Shown in pieces: positions 7,490 to 16,181 of a stretch of 64,000 nucleotides of DNA (position 1 is the stretch's first letter; each line of letters opens with the position of its first letter). A model generated the notes under the pieces. It was not told where the DNA came from and searched no databases. It saw only the letters and a list, made by a program, of their open reading frames with translations. The position numbers and the translations under genes were made by a program. Source of the stretch: Oligoflexus sp. (GTDB lineage: Bacteria; Bdellovibrionota_B; Oligoflexia; Oligoflexales; Oligoflexaceae); contig JACMOC010000029.1 in assembly GCA_014378195.1 (NCBI GenBank), positions 51,709-115,708 on the forward strand, read 5' to 3'.

Positions 7490-8874
7490 AATGGCTGAAA
7501 TTCAAAGCGGCTTATGTCGAGGGAGCTTGGGTTAGTCCTTTTTTCATACAGGTTGATGACGAAGGGATGATCAACGCCACGTCAGCGACAAGTCCACAGG
7601 GAAAATGCGAGGAGCAGGATGTGTATCTGCTTCCCGGGATTCCGAATGGGCATTCCCATTCGTTTCAATATGTGATGAGCGGATTGTCAGAACGCGTCCT
7701 TCCCGGCCGAACCAACGATGACTTTTGGTTTTGGCGTGAGCAGATGTATAAACTTGCGAACCACATAGAACTCGACGAACTCCTTTCAGTCACGACTCAG
7801 CTTTATATGGGCATGATGGAACAAGGTTACACGTCGGTTACGGAATTCCATTATCTGCATCATGATCACGCCGGCAAGGGCTTTGCGCGAGCGACGCAGG
7901 TTGCGGAGGTCATCATGGAAGCCGCGCAGCAAGCAGGTCTTCATTTGACTTTGGTTCCGGTCTATTACAACCAGGCTGCCCCGAAGGTGCCGATCAAACC
8001 CCAGCAAAAACGTTTTTATTTTGCGTCCCCTGATAACTACCTGTCTTTCATAGAGCAGACTGTAGCCGTCGCCAACGCAAACTACACAGACGTCCTCGTG
8101 GGGTATGGAGTGCACTCGCTTCGAGCTGCTCCTCTTGATGACATCAAGACGATTTTGAGCACGCCCTGGACCAAGGGGCCCGCGCATTTTCATGCGTCCG
8201 AACAAACGGCAGACGTGGATAGTTTCGTGGCCGCTTACAAAGTGCGGCCGATTGATTGGCTTGCCGATAATGTGCCATTGAGCAGTCATCACAATCTGGT
8301 TCACGCTACGCATCTCACGCCCCAGGAGAGCAAAAAACTCGTGAAATCCGGGGCGACTGTCGTGCTATGCCCATCGACGGAAGCCAATCTTGGGGACGGG
8401 ATCTTCCCTATCGTCGATTATCAGGCAAACGGTGGATCCTGGTGCATCGGGTCCGATTCGCAGGTTAATCTCAGTCCCTTCCGCGAAATGCAGATGCCAG
8501 AGCTCACGCAGCGCCTGCTCGACCGCAAACGAAACGTGTTCTGCAATGAAACCCAGCTTGATTCCGGAACGATCCTCTACGATCAGGCCCTTAAGGGCGG
8601 CCGGCTCGCTGTAGGGCTCCCTAAAACATCCTTTGCGGCAGGCAGTCTCCTGGAAGGGCTGCGTGTCAATCCCTACCATGACAGACTCCTGGAACGGCCA
8701 TTGAGTAGCGTTCTCTCGATCATGATTTATGCACCTGAGACAAATATGATTGAGGGTGTGTATTGCAAGGGGAGCGTGCGCGTCAGCGGAGGTAGGCATG
8801 TCGGGCGAAGCGGAAACCAAGAGGCCTACATGCGCGCTACGAAGCGACTCATGCAGGCCCTGGCTACACTCTAA
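7486..8874 (+). CDS. hutF: formimidoylglutamate deiminase
   Basis: A 462-residue amidohydrolase-superfamily enzyme that converts N-formimino-L-glutamate to N-formyl-L-glutamate and ammonia. The metal-binding NGHSHSFQ (HxH) follows the N-terminal beta-sandwich. FWFWREQMY, HFHASEQTADVD, HATHL and GSDSQVNLSPFREMQ are segments typical of HutF. It directly feeds the upstream hutG product, and the two genes overlap by 4 bases. Length fits the family (about 450). Confidence 0.93.
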   Translation: MKWLKFKAAYVEGAWVSPFFIQVDDEGMINATSATSPQGKCEEQDVYLLPGIPNGHSHSFQYVMSGLSERVLPGRTNDDFWFWREQMYKLANHIELDELLSVTTQLYMGMMEQGYTSVTEFHYLHHDHAGKGFARATQVAEVIMEAAQQAGLHLTLVPVYYNQAAPKVPIKPQQKRFYFASPDNYLSFIEQTVAVANANYTDVLVGYGVHSLRAAPLDDIKTILSTPWTKGPAHFHASEQTADVDSFVAAYKVRPIDWLADNVPLSSHHNLVHATHLTPQESKKLVKSGATVVLCPSTEANLGDGIFPIVDYQANGGSWCIGSDSQVNLSPFREMQMPELTQRLLDRKRNVFCNETQLDSGTILYDQALKGGRLAVGLPKTSFAAGSLLEGLRVNPYHDRLLERPLSSVLSIMIYAPETNMIEGVYCKGSVRVSGGRHVGRSGNQEAYMRATKRLMQALATL

Positions 8875-8888
8875 AGACTTGGATTCCA

Positions 8889-9158
8889 TTACTTGACCAA
8901 GGATTTCACGGCCGCTTTTGAATCTTTCAATTGCGGCTTGAAGTTGGCTCGAAGCTTCACCAGGTTGGTGAGGCTTTGTTTGTTTCGGCCTTGAAGAAAG
9001 AACCCGGAGGGCGCTTTCATCTTGCCGTCGATCATCGTCGAATCGAAGTCTATCGTTGTATGATACTGAGGTTCGGCATCCTTGGCCCAGGCGGCCGAGG
9101 AAACGAGGGCTAGGTTCATCATAACGAGACAAAACAGTATTTTCATAGCGTTGCTCAT
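8889..9158 (-). CDS. small exported protein, CglF-like
   Basis: An 89-residue protein with a signal peptide ending near SSAAWA. The mature part contains FDSTMIDGKMKAPSGFFLQGR, a segment I recall from small gliding-motility proteins called CglF. The first ATG (9158) has almost no spacing from its AGAG; the ATG at 9146 (MKILFCL) may be the true start. It is the last gene of the minus-strand gliding cluster, 18 bases after the GltE-like gene. It probably acts in the periplasm or at the outer membrane as part of that complex. The name rests on memory of the family plus context. Confidence 0.65.
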   Translation of the reverse strand: MSNAMKILFCLVMMNLALVSSAAWAKDAEPQYHTTIDFDSTMIDGKMKAPSGFFLQGRNKQSLTNLVKLRANFKPQLKDSKAAVKSLVK

Positions 9159-9176
9159 CTCTAAACGTTCTATGGC

Positions 9177-10394
9177 TTATTGGAGTTGTTTCTCAAGGTC
9201 GTCGATTTCATCAGCATCGTTTTTGTAAGCTTTCTTTTTGGTCTCAGCTTTCTTCGCGGCTTTGACTTCGCCTCCTTCTTTCGGAGGTGTTACCTTATTC
9301 GCAGTTTTGGGAGCGACCTCAGCTTTTGCCGTTTCTGACTTTGCAGGCGCAGAAGCCGGGCGTTTTTGGGCATCCGCCTCTTCCTTTAAACGCGGTTCGG
9401 CATCAACAAATTCTTTGTCTTCGCCCGAACGATCGATTTTGCCTTTTTGTGCTTTCGCCGCGAGGCTCATGATGTCTTTGTCGGATACCCGGCCGCCGGC
9501 CGCTTCTTTTTCCGTGCGAATTTTGTCAATCAAAGCAAAGGCTTCTTGATTATTGCGTTTTTTTGCATAATCGAGATCGAGGTAGGATTTCACATAATCC
9601 AACGCCTTGTCGTAGTTTTTGCGTTTCTCTTCGACAATCGCGAGGTTGTAAATTGCGATAGGGTTGCTTTTCGAGACATCGAGAACTTTTTTATTCAAGA
9701 CTTCAGCTTTGTCGAGATTCCCACGACTGGATTCGATGATCGCCATATTGAGGTTAGCGTCAGGGTGTTCGGGCATGATCTTCAGGACGCGCTCAAATTC
9801 GATCGAAGCGAGCCCCAGTTGACGATAATGCACATAAAGAACACCCAGGTTCATACGGACAGCAATATCGCTGGGGTTGTGTTTCAGAGCTTCCTGGAAA
9901 GCCTGAAGAGCAAACTCCGGTTTGTCCTGACGCAACGCAATCATACCGAGCAGGTTCAAAACCTGGCTGTCTTTGGAATGGATCGCGTCGAGACCATTCA
10001 GGATGATCTGAGCCATCTCAAGGTTATTGCGGCGATAGTAAATCTGAGCGAGGATCTTGCGAGCCGGCTCATTTTTCAGGTCGACCCTGAGAGCATCGCG
10101 ACAGGCGTTTTCCGCTTTATCGTAACGCGCTGAAGCGAGCTGAGCCTGAGCCAGGTTGATCATCGCGTCGAGGTCGCGAGGGTTCTCTTTGATCCGGTCT
10201 TCCAGTTTGGAAATGAGGGTCTTGGTCGTCGAGTCCTCATTGGCTATCATCGCCGATTTTCCGTCGTCCTGGCTTTGCAGCTCGTAACGATGTTTTTCCT
10301 TATCGACCCGGGTCACCTGACTATTGGTGGCGCAAGCACCGAGCAGCCAGAGGCAGGTGAGACTTGATATTATTTTATAAGATGACTTCATCAT
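9177..10394 (-). CDS. TPR lipoprotein, GltE/AglT-like gliding motility protein
   Basis: A 405-residue lipoprotein (lipobox LLGAC, Cys22). About six TPR units lie at 60-290 (for example NPRDLDAMINLAQAQLASAR and NPSDIAVRMNLGVLYVHYRQ). A low-complexity Lys/Ala/Glu-rich tail runs from about 330 to the end. In Myxococcus the TPR proteins GltD (AgmU) and GltE (AglT) are adjacent and belong to the trans-envelope gliding complex; the order and sizes here match. It lies 13 bases after the large TPR gene. Outer-membrane anchoring on the periplasmic face is inferred. Confidence 0.75.
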   Translation of the reverse strand: MMKSSYKIISSLTCLWLLGACATNSQVTRVDKEKHRYELQSQDDGKSAMIANEDSTTKTLISKLEDRIKENPRDLDAMINLAQAQLASARYDKAENACRDALRVDLKNEPARKILAQIYYRRNNLEMAQIILNGLDAIHSKDSQVLNLLGMIALRQDKPEFALQAFQEALKHNPSDIAVRMNLGVLYVHYRQLGLASIEFERVLKIMPEHPDANLNMAIIESSRGNLDKAEVLNKKVLDVSKSNPIAIYNLAIVEEKRKNYDKALDYVKSYLDLDYAKKRNNQEAFALIDKIRTEKEAAGGRVSDKDIMSLAAKAQKGKIDRSGEDKEFVDAEPRLKEEADAQKRPASAPAKSETAKAEVAPKTANKVTPPKEGGEVKAAKKAETKKKAYKNDADEIDDLEKQLQ

Positions 10395-10407
10395 GTGATT
10401 CCCTTTC

Positions 10408-13400
10408 TTAGTTAGCCAGATCCGATACCGATTTATCCCAGACCATCAAGTGAGACATATAAGTCGGTGATGTCGATTTCTCGACGATAACCGGAAACTT
10501 GTCGGCATGGAGCTCGACCATTTTTTCGTAGGTCTTACGAGTCCACTCGGTAAAGGTCTGAACCTCTTGTGAGCGTTGAAACGCCGCTTCAAAGAACTTG
10601 TTGCCTTCTTCGCGAAGTGGGAAGGCTACTTTCTCGATCGAACTGCGGTAAGCATCAACTTGAGCTTGGGATTGACCTGTCGGCACTGGGGCATCAAAGA
10701 GCATTTTTGAGAAGTTTTCGTGCATCTCGCCCATACGGAAGAGCGAAGCCACGGTGAACTCGCCACTCCCGAGATCGATGATCTGCTGGTAACGTTTGAC
10801 AAGGTCGACGAGTTTCTCTTGTTTGATGCCGGCTTCTTTCTCTATTTTAGCAGCTTCTGAGATTTTATAACCCTGGAAGCTTCTAAAGGCGGGTTCGAGG
10901 TCGTTAAAGAGAGCGCCTGCGGCTACGCGTCTGGCTTCCACTGCGGCCGGAGCGTTTTTCGCAGTGAGATCCTTGTGGAGTTTGTGGATCTCTTTCAAGG
11001 CTTCTTTCTGGTTGCCCTGGACGAGAAGGACGCGAGCCATGCGTGAGCGGGCTACAAGGTTGCCTTCCGAACGGTCCGGCCAGAGAGCAGCGTACTGCGT
11101 ATACGAGCTGAGGGCCTCGCCGTAGTTTTTGTCCTTCTCAGCAATCTGAGCGATCTCAAGGCGAGCGGTTTTGGCTAACTCGTCTTTAGGATACTGGCTA
11201 ATGAACTTTTTGTAGAGCAATAGCGCTTCAACAGTGTTGTTGAGTCCTTTGTAGAGAGTCGCAGCGTTAAACAGGGCGTTTTTCGCTTTGGCTTCCTTAG
11301 GATAGTTGACGCCAAACTCTTTGTAGAGCCGCGCAGCATTGGAAAAGTCGGCGAGGGACTCGTTGGTTTGAGCCATATCGAGTGTCACGTCTTTCGCGAG
11401 TTCAGACTTTGGATAGTCTCTAAGGAGTTTGTTGCCGTCAGCCAGAGCTTCATCCACTTTAGCGACCTTGTAGTAGTTCAAGGATGCATTGTAGAGGGCT
11501 TTGTCTGCCAACTCATCTTTCGGGAATTGCTGTTGAAAGGACTCAAATGTTTTGGCCGCTTCCAGGAACTTCCCATCTTTGTTTTGTTGCACTGCGAATT
11601 GGAATGTACCAACCTTCATTGCTTTGACAACTTCGATCTTAACGGGTGTCGCCATTATCTTAGCGTTTTCGTTGTACTTTCTGCCAACTTTGACCAGGGT
11701 TTCCCAGTCCTTGCGTTCGGCGTGATAGGCGAGCACGGCTTTGACTGATGACTGACCTTGCGCGGTTTCCGGAAGTTCTGTCGCGATCTGATCAAAACGA
11801 GTTAAAGCGTTTTGATAATGACCGTATTCAAAGTAGGTCATCGCCGCGGTGAAGCGCATGGGGAAACCATCTTTTTCTGTGGGCAGGAGTTTTGCATAGT
11901 TGTCGATCATCGTCACAAGCTTCGTTTTCACGCGAGGCAAAGCGATGGGCTGCGACACTTGACCCGGAGGCGGCAATTTCTGGTAGGTCGTTGCCTCATC
12001 GATTTTACGGATGGAGACAACCGACGCAAGGGCCGCTTGTTTCAGATATTTGCCGTCTTTTGGGCGTTCCTGAGTGACTTTGTAGTACTCGTCTGCTGCG
12101 TTTTCAAACTGCTCGAAGTTAAAGTAGATATCCGCCAGGTAGAAGCGGAGCTCGTAAGCTTCGTCGGCTTTGGGGAAGGTTGCCAAATATAGGCGGTAGA
12201 GTTCGGCCGCCGCTTCGAGATTGGCTTTTTTCTTGGTTTTTTGGCCAAGCTGGTGATACATCGTTGCATAACGATGGATGTTCTTCTGGGTTTTCTCCGA
12301 CGACTCAGCAAGGAGCTCTGGTTTGGCAGCATTCGCCACTACCCATTTGCTGCTTGGATCCACATAGAGAGTACGCATCTTTTTAAGAGTGTCGACAACC
12401 GCTGGGACCTGCAGCGCAGTATCGTAGAGTTTCGCCAGTTTGGAGTGAATCTCCGGGTTTCTGGGACGATTTGGTGACTCAAGAAGGAGGCGGCCGAATA
12501 CGTCAATGGCTTTCGCCACTTCGCCGTTTTCATCATAGATATTACCGAGTTTCTCTAGCATGTCGTAGAAGGCGTCTTTCTCACCAAGATGCGAGAAATA
12601 ATCCATGGCTTCGTCAATGCGCTCGGTCTCCGCGAAGACCATAATGAGATCGTTGATGGCCTCTTGTCTCAGGTTGAAGTTCCCTGGATTTTCTTTATCG
12701 CGTTCTGAGATCTTGATCGCGAGTTTGAATGCGGCAATCGATTTATTGACATTTTCATTGGTGTCTTTGTCATTTGTGGCTTTGGAATTGTAGTATGCCC
12801 ATCCCAGTTTGTAGACTGAGTAAGGGTAAACTTTCGATTCCTTGAAGTTCATCGCTTCTTTATAGTTGTCTTTGGCTTTTTCCATATCGTGTTTGTAGAA
12901 ATAGAATTCGCCAAGAGCCAGGTAGGTGTCAGGGAGTAAGGGCGAAGTTTTGTGCTGCGCTACGATTTGGTTGAAATAGAGCACGGCATTGTCGTTATCG
13001 AGGAGGAGGAGGGTTTTGGCCAATGCGTATAAAGCAGCATCCGTACGAGGATGTTTTGGGAATTCACGAACCAGGCGACGGAAGGCTTCCGTGCTTTTCA
13101 TGAGTTCCGCTTTGGAGTTTTTCGTTGAAAGCTGGGGCTCAGTGCCTTTTTTTCCGGTGGCCTTCCATTTGTCGAAACTGCTTTCGTACTCTTTCATTTC
13201 GATGTCACGTAGGTACTCGCTGCGCTCCGCGTAGATTTCGCCCAGACGGAGATAGAGCTCAAACTTTCTGCTCTCATTCATGTTCGGCTCGTTCATGAGC
13301 TTTTGAATGGAGACGATAGTCTGTACACGCAGGTTGTCCGCTTCGCGCAAACGCTCAGGCGGAATACCCTGACGGTTCTCGGAGAAATAAGCGGACATGT

Positions 13401-13518
13401 CCTCTTTTTTCGGAGCTTGGGATTTGGGCGTTTTTTTGGCTGCGGCTTCAGCGGAGAGGCTGAGCATACCAAGCAGCGCTAGACTTATGGCTAATCTTTT
13501 GATTCCTCTAAAAAGCAT
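10408..13518 (-). CDS. large periplasmic TPR protein, GltD/AgmU-like
   Basis: A 1036-residue exported protein: signal peptide to about residue 26 (SAEAAA), then many TPR/Sel1-like helical pairs spread through almost the whole length (for example HPRTDAALYALAKTLLLL, SPLLPDTYLALGEFYF, KDELADKALYNASLNYY). It would serve as a long periplasmic scaffold. In Myxococcus, GltD is a comparably large TPR protein encoded next to GltE. GAGG 5 bases before the ATG supports the start. It lies in a five-gene minus-strand operon with the barrel protein, GltC-like, GltE-like and CglF-like genes. Confidence 0.75.
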   Translation of the reverse strand: MLFRGIKRLAISLALLGMLSLSAEAAAKKTPKSQAPKKEDMSAYFSENRQGIPPERLREADNLRVQTIVSIQKLMNEPNMNESRKFELYLRLGEIYAERSEYLRDIEMKEYESSFDKWKATGKKGTEPQLSTKNSKAELMKSTEAFRRLVREFPKHPRTDAALYALAKTLLLLDNDNAVLYFNQIVAQHKTSPLLPDTYLALGEFYFYKHDMEKAKDNYKEAMNFKESKVYPYSVYKLGWAYYNSKATNDKDTNENVNKSIAAFKLAIKISERDKENPGNFNLRQEAINDLIMVFAETERIDEAMDYFSHLGEKDAFYDMLEKLGNIYDENGEVAKAIDVFGRLLLESPNRPRNPEIHSKLAKLYDTALQVPAVVDTLKKMRTLYVDPSSKWVVANAAKPELLAESSEKTQKNIHRYATMYHQLGQKTKKKANLEAAAELYRLYLATFPKADEAYELRFYLADIYFNFEQFENAADEYYKVTQERPKDGKYLKQAALASVVSIRKIDEATTYQKLPPPGQVSQPIALPRVKTKLVTMIDNYAKLLPTEKDGFPMRFTAAMTYFEYGHYQNALTRFDQIATELPETAQGQSSVKAVLAYHAERKDWETLVKVGRKYNENAKIMATPVKIEVVKAMKVGTFQFAVQQNKDGKFLEAAKTFESFQQQFPKDELADKALYNASLNYYKVAKVDEALADGNKLLRDYPKSELAKDVTLDMAQTNESLADFSNAARLYKEFGVNYPKEAKAKNALFNAATLYKGLNNTVEALLLYKKFISQYPKDELAKTARLEIAQIAEKDKNYGEALSSYTQYAALWPDRSEGNLVARSRMARVLLVQGNQKEALKEIHKLHKDLTAKNAPAAVEARRVAAGALFNDLEPAFRSFQGYKISEAAKIEKEAGIKQEKLVDLVKRYQQIIDLGSGEFTVASLFRMGEMHENFSKMLFDAPVPTGQSQAQVDAYRSSIEKVAFPLREEGNKFFEAAFQRSQEVQTFTEWTRKTYEKMVELHADKFPVIVEKSTSPTYMSHLMVWDKSVSDLAN

Positions 13519-13572
13519 ATGATCCTCACTTACGTTTATCTAAGACTTGATTGGGATTCAGACACTCAACTG

Positions 13573-15189
13573 TCACATCTTGCATTCCGGTTCGACATCG
13601 ATGATTTGGTAGCCTATTTCATCCCACCAGTACTCGTTTTTCGTGTCCTGCCAGCTCTGCGTTTTTTTGCTCCATCCACTGAAGGCATCCTTGTCGGTGA
13701 CTCGAGTGACTTTAGTGTCGGCATGAAGTTCACGACCGAGAATCTGTTCCTTCTGACTCATAAGCAGTTCGAGATAGAGGAACTGCGATTGGGAGTAGAG
13801 CTCTTCGAAGTGTTCTTTTAGACCGTGAAGTTCCTCTAAAAAGAGCCGTCCTATCTCATTACGTCTGGTATCGGCTCGTTTGAGGAGTTGGTCCTTATAA
13901 AGTTCGTAGCCAGTTTTTTGTCCATAGATTCCGTAGGTATCCAGCTGCGTGAGTTCCTCGATTAAGGAGGCATACTGGTCTCGGACCAATAACATTACAT
14001 CGCTCTCAGCAGCGGTGTTGAGGACCTTGATCGGTATACCTATGGACTCAGCCGACACGCCCGTTACCAAGTTCTCAAAGAGCTGATAGGACGTCTCTGG
14101 CGTCAGGCGCTGGCGATCGAGCCACACACCTAGGGAGTCAATCGCTTCGCGGTTGCCGTCCGCAAATTCAGCGAGGACTGCGCGTGAATCATCATAGCGG
14201 CACATCCAGTAGTAGATCATCGATTCCAAGACCTTGGCTTCGGGATTGAAATGATCTCTAAAATAAGGAGCGTTAACCGCGTAGAGAGTGCCGAGAGCGT
14301 GTTTTAAGCTGCCTGACATAAAGAGCGACCAGGACTGTTCAAACAAGGCCTCGTAAAAAAGACTCGAGCTGCGACGGACCTGACGAAACTCACGGGCCGA
14401 CTCAATGAACTTCTGGTCCTGATAATTCAGGCGGCCGAGAGCCATGTGCGCGTAGTTTGTCATCTCGAGGAGTTCGCTGCGGCGAATGTCGGAGAGACCC
14501 TGCGAGGTTGGGTTCAGGATTGCGTTGAGGTAACTCTCGGCTTCCTGTGACTTATTCGCCTGTATCGCCATCATTGCGAGTTGGTATTGACCCGAGAGGA
14601 AGTAGCGATCCTGCATCACAAGTTTTTCGTAACTTACTTTGGCCAACTGATCTTTGCCCATCGCCTGGTAAGCGTTGCCAAGGATGTAGGACCAGTTGTT
14701 GCCGAATTCAGGCGGCAAAGGGATCTTGGACTGAAGTTTGGGCGCCATTTCTTCGAGGATGTATTGAATCGATTTCACCTTGGACACAGTCCAAAGTATG
14801 CGCCAGAGCGGAGTGTGATTCTCGGCAAAAGGCTCAGGCGATAGGACCAGAGCCTGTGCTGCAAACTCACTGGCGAGGACCGGATACCCCGAGAGGTAGA
14901 GGAGCTGCGAGCGAACCTGAAGATAGGCCTGTCTATTGTCAGGCGAGAGTTGAGCCTGCGTAGCCGTATAGGGCTCGAGGGCATCCCACATCGCTTTTTT
15001 CTGCAATTCGCCTTTGCGATAACGATCCATCACAAGCGCAAAGCTTTTATCAAGGGCCGGCGAGGGCTGAATCTCGGCCACCTTGTTTTTATCGGAATTC
15101 GATTTGGATTTCGACTTCTTTCCGGCAGCCATCAAAGGGCCGCCAGCCAAGGCGAGTGAAATACAAAGTGTTGTCAGTCTTATCTTCAT
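13573..15189 (-). CDS. GltC-like periplasmic gliding motility protein
   Basis: A 538-residue exported protein (signal peptide ending near LMAA) with TPR-like helical repeats in the middle (FGNNWSYILGNAYQAMGKDQ, YFLSGQYQLAMMAIQANKSQ). The C-terminal ending, with EYWWDEIGYQI and a penultimate-region Cys, recalls the conserved tail of GltC proteins. GltC in Myxococcus is a soluble periplasmic TPR protein linking outer-membrane GltA/GltB barrels to the rest of the gliding machinery. The gene sits 10 bases after the barrel gene, matching that partnership. The name is inferred from motif and neighbourhood. Confidence 0.7.
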   Translation of the reverse strand: MKIRLTTLCISLALAGGPLMAAGKKSKSKSNSDKNKVAEIQPSPALDKSFALVMDRYRKGELQKKAMWDALEPYTATQAQLSPDNRQAYLQVRSQLLYLSGYPVLASEFAAQALVLSPEPFAENHTPLWRILWTVSKVKSIQYILEEMAPKLQSKIPLPPEFGNNWSYILGNAYQAMGKDQLAKVSYEKLVMQDRYFLSGQYQLAMMAIQANKSQEAESYLNAILNPTSQGLSDIRRSELLEMTNYAHMALGRLNYQDQKFIESAREFRQVRRSSSLFYEALFEQSWSLFMSGSLKHALGTLYAVNAPYFRDHFNPEAKVLESMIYYWMCRYDDSRAVLAEFADGNREAIDSLGVWLDRQRLTPETSYQLFENLVTGVSAESIGIPIKVLNTAAESDVMLLVRDQYASLIEELTQLDTYGIYGQKTGYELYKDQLLKRADTRRNEIGRLFLEELHGLKEHFEELYSQSQFLYLELLMSQKEQILGRELHADTKVTRVTDKDAFSGWSKKTQSWQDTKNEYWWDEIGYQIIDVEPECKM

Positions 15190-15199
15190 CGCGTGGCCC

Positions 15200-15898
15200 T
15201 TAGAATAAGAAGTAACTCAAACCAAAATCGACTGAGTAAGCGACTTTTCTGTGATCCTGATTCGCGTTGGTTTTCTCCGTATACATACGGCTTTTGAAAT
15301 CGACGCGGAACGAGAGACTCTTTTGCCAGTAGAACCGTTGGCCAGCGCCGTAAGTGAGCGCTGTAAGGTTGCCTTGGTCGGTGTCGACCTTCGACACCCC
15401 TGCGGTCAGATAGAGGTCGGAATAAATGATGAGCCAGTCAGCGAAGTTGAGTTTGCCGTAGAACGGCGCGACGACTCCGGTGAAGTCCAAGATCTTTTTG
15501 ATCTTATTCACTTCGGGATCAGGGTGGACCTCGATACTGGGATCGTCGTATTTGCGGTAACGGAGGCGCTTGAGCGATTTGTAATCGTCGGAATCTGTAA
15601 CTTTCGCACTGATGGACTGCACTTCTACGCCGAGCCACTCGGTAAAAAAGAGGCCGCCGCGGAATGTCATGAGGTGTGTATTGGTATAAGCCTCATTGGT
15701 GATCGTGCCGTAAGCGATACCCAGCTCAGGACGGAAGGTCTTGAGAAAGTAGCGGTTTTGGAGAATCGTCACCGGAGACTGGGTCCCCTTCCCACGCACT
15801 TCTTCGGGCTTGAGATCGATAGCTCCTAAGAAGCTGGGGAAGCTAACAAGGGCCGCAAATGTGAGACGTAGGAATCCCGTTAAATACCGTCCGAACAT
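15200..15898 (-). CDS. outer membrane beta-barrel protein (GltA/GltB/CglE-like)
   Basis: A 232-residue exported protein with signal peptide (cleavage near FLGA), alternating amphipathic strands and a terminal aromatic (FGLSYFLF), as in outer-membrane barrels. RPELGIAYG, FRGGLFFTEWLGVEV and LTYGAGQRFYW are typical of the small barrel family associated with gliding clusters in myxobacteria and Bdellovibrio. First gene of the minus-strand gliding operon, with GAGGTGG 3-4 bases before the ATG. Which of GltA, GltB or CglE it corresponds to cannot be decided by reading. Confidence 0.72.
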   Translation of the reverse strand: MFGRYLTGFLRLTFAALVSFPSFLGAIDLKPEEVRGKGTQSPVTILQNRYFLKTFRPELGIAYGTITNEAYTNTHLMTFRGGLFFTEWLGVEVQSISAKVTDSDDYKSLKRLRYRKYDDPSIEVHPDPEVNKIKKILDFTGVVAPFYGKLNFADWLIIYSDLYLTAGVSKVDTDQGNLTALTYGAGQRFYWQKSLSFRVDFKSRMYTEKTNANQDHRKVAYSVDFGLSYFLF

Positions 15899-15976
15899 AA
15901 CCCACCTCTAAAATGGTTTTCCATCAGGGAAAAACCTCTCATTTTGGAATCATTCGGAATCCTTGGGACAGTTCTT

Positions 15977-16036
15977 GATTTGATCGTGATAAATACCAGA
16001 ATTTGCGCGCAAATATCTGATATCACAGATCAAATG
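15977..16036. promoter_or_regulatory. nested palindromes upstream of the gliding operon
   Basis: A perfect 14-bp palindrome, ATTTGCGCGCAAAT (16001-16014), sits almost centrally between the inverted arms ATTTGATC (15978-15985) and GATCAAAT (16028-16035). The position, about 80-120 bases upstream of the barrel gene start on the minus strand, suits an operator. No regulator can be assigned. Confidence 0.45.
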
Positions 16037-16122
16037 AAAAGCCTGAACCAGGGTCCGAGGTTTCTTTGTTTCGTCTGGAGTGTATGAAAAGATGTGATGG
16101 CTTGAATTCAAAGGAGAGAGAA

Positions 16123-16165
16123 TTCCTCATGCACACTATTCCAAGAATAATTTTAGCATGAGGAA
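16123..16165 (-). terminator. hairpin after proline dehydrogenase
   Basis: Ten perfect pairs (TTCCTCATGC with GCATGAGGAA) with a 23-base loop begin 16 bases past the proline dehydrogenase stop. The following minus-strand sequence is pyrimidine-rich (TTCTCTCTCC) rather than a clean T-run, so it is a plausible but non-canonical terminator. Confidence 0.45.
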
Positions 16166-16181
16166 CCTTGGTAAAAACTGC

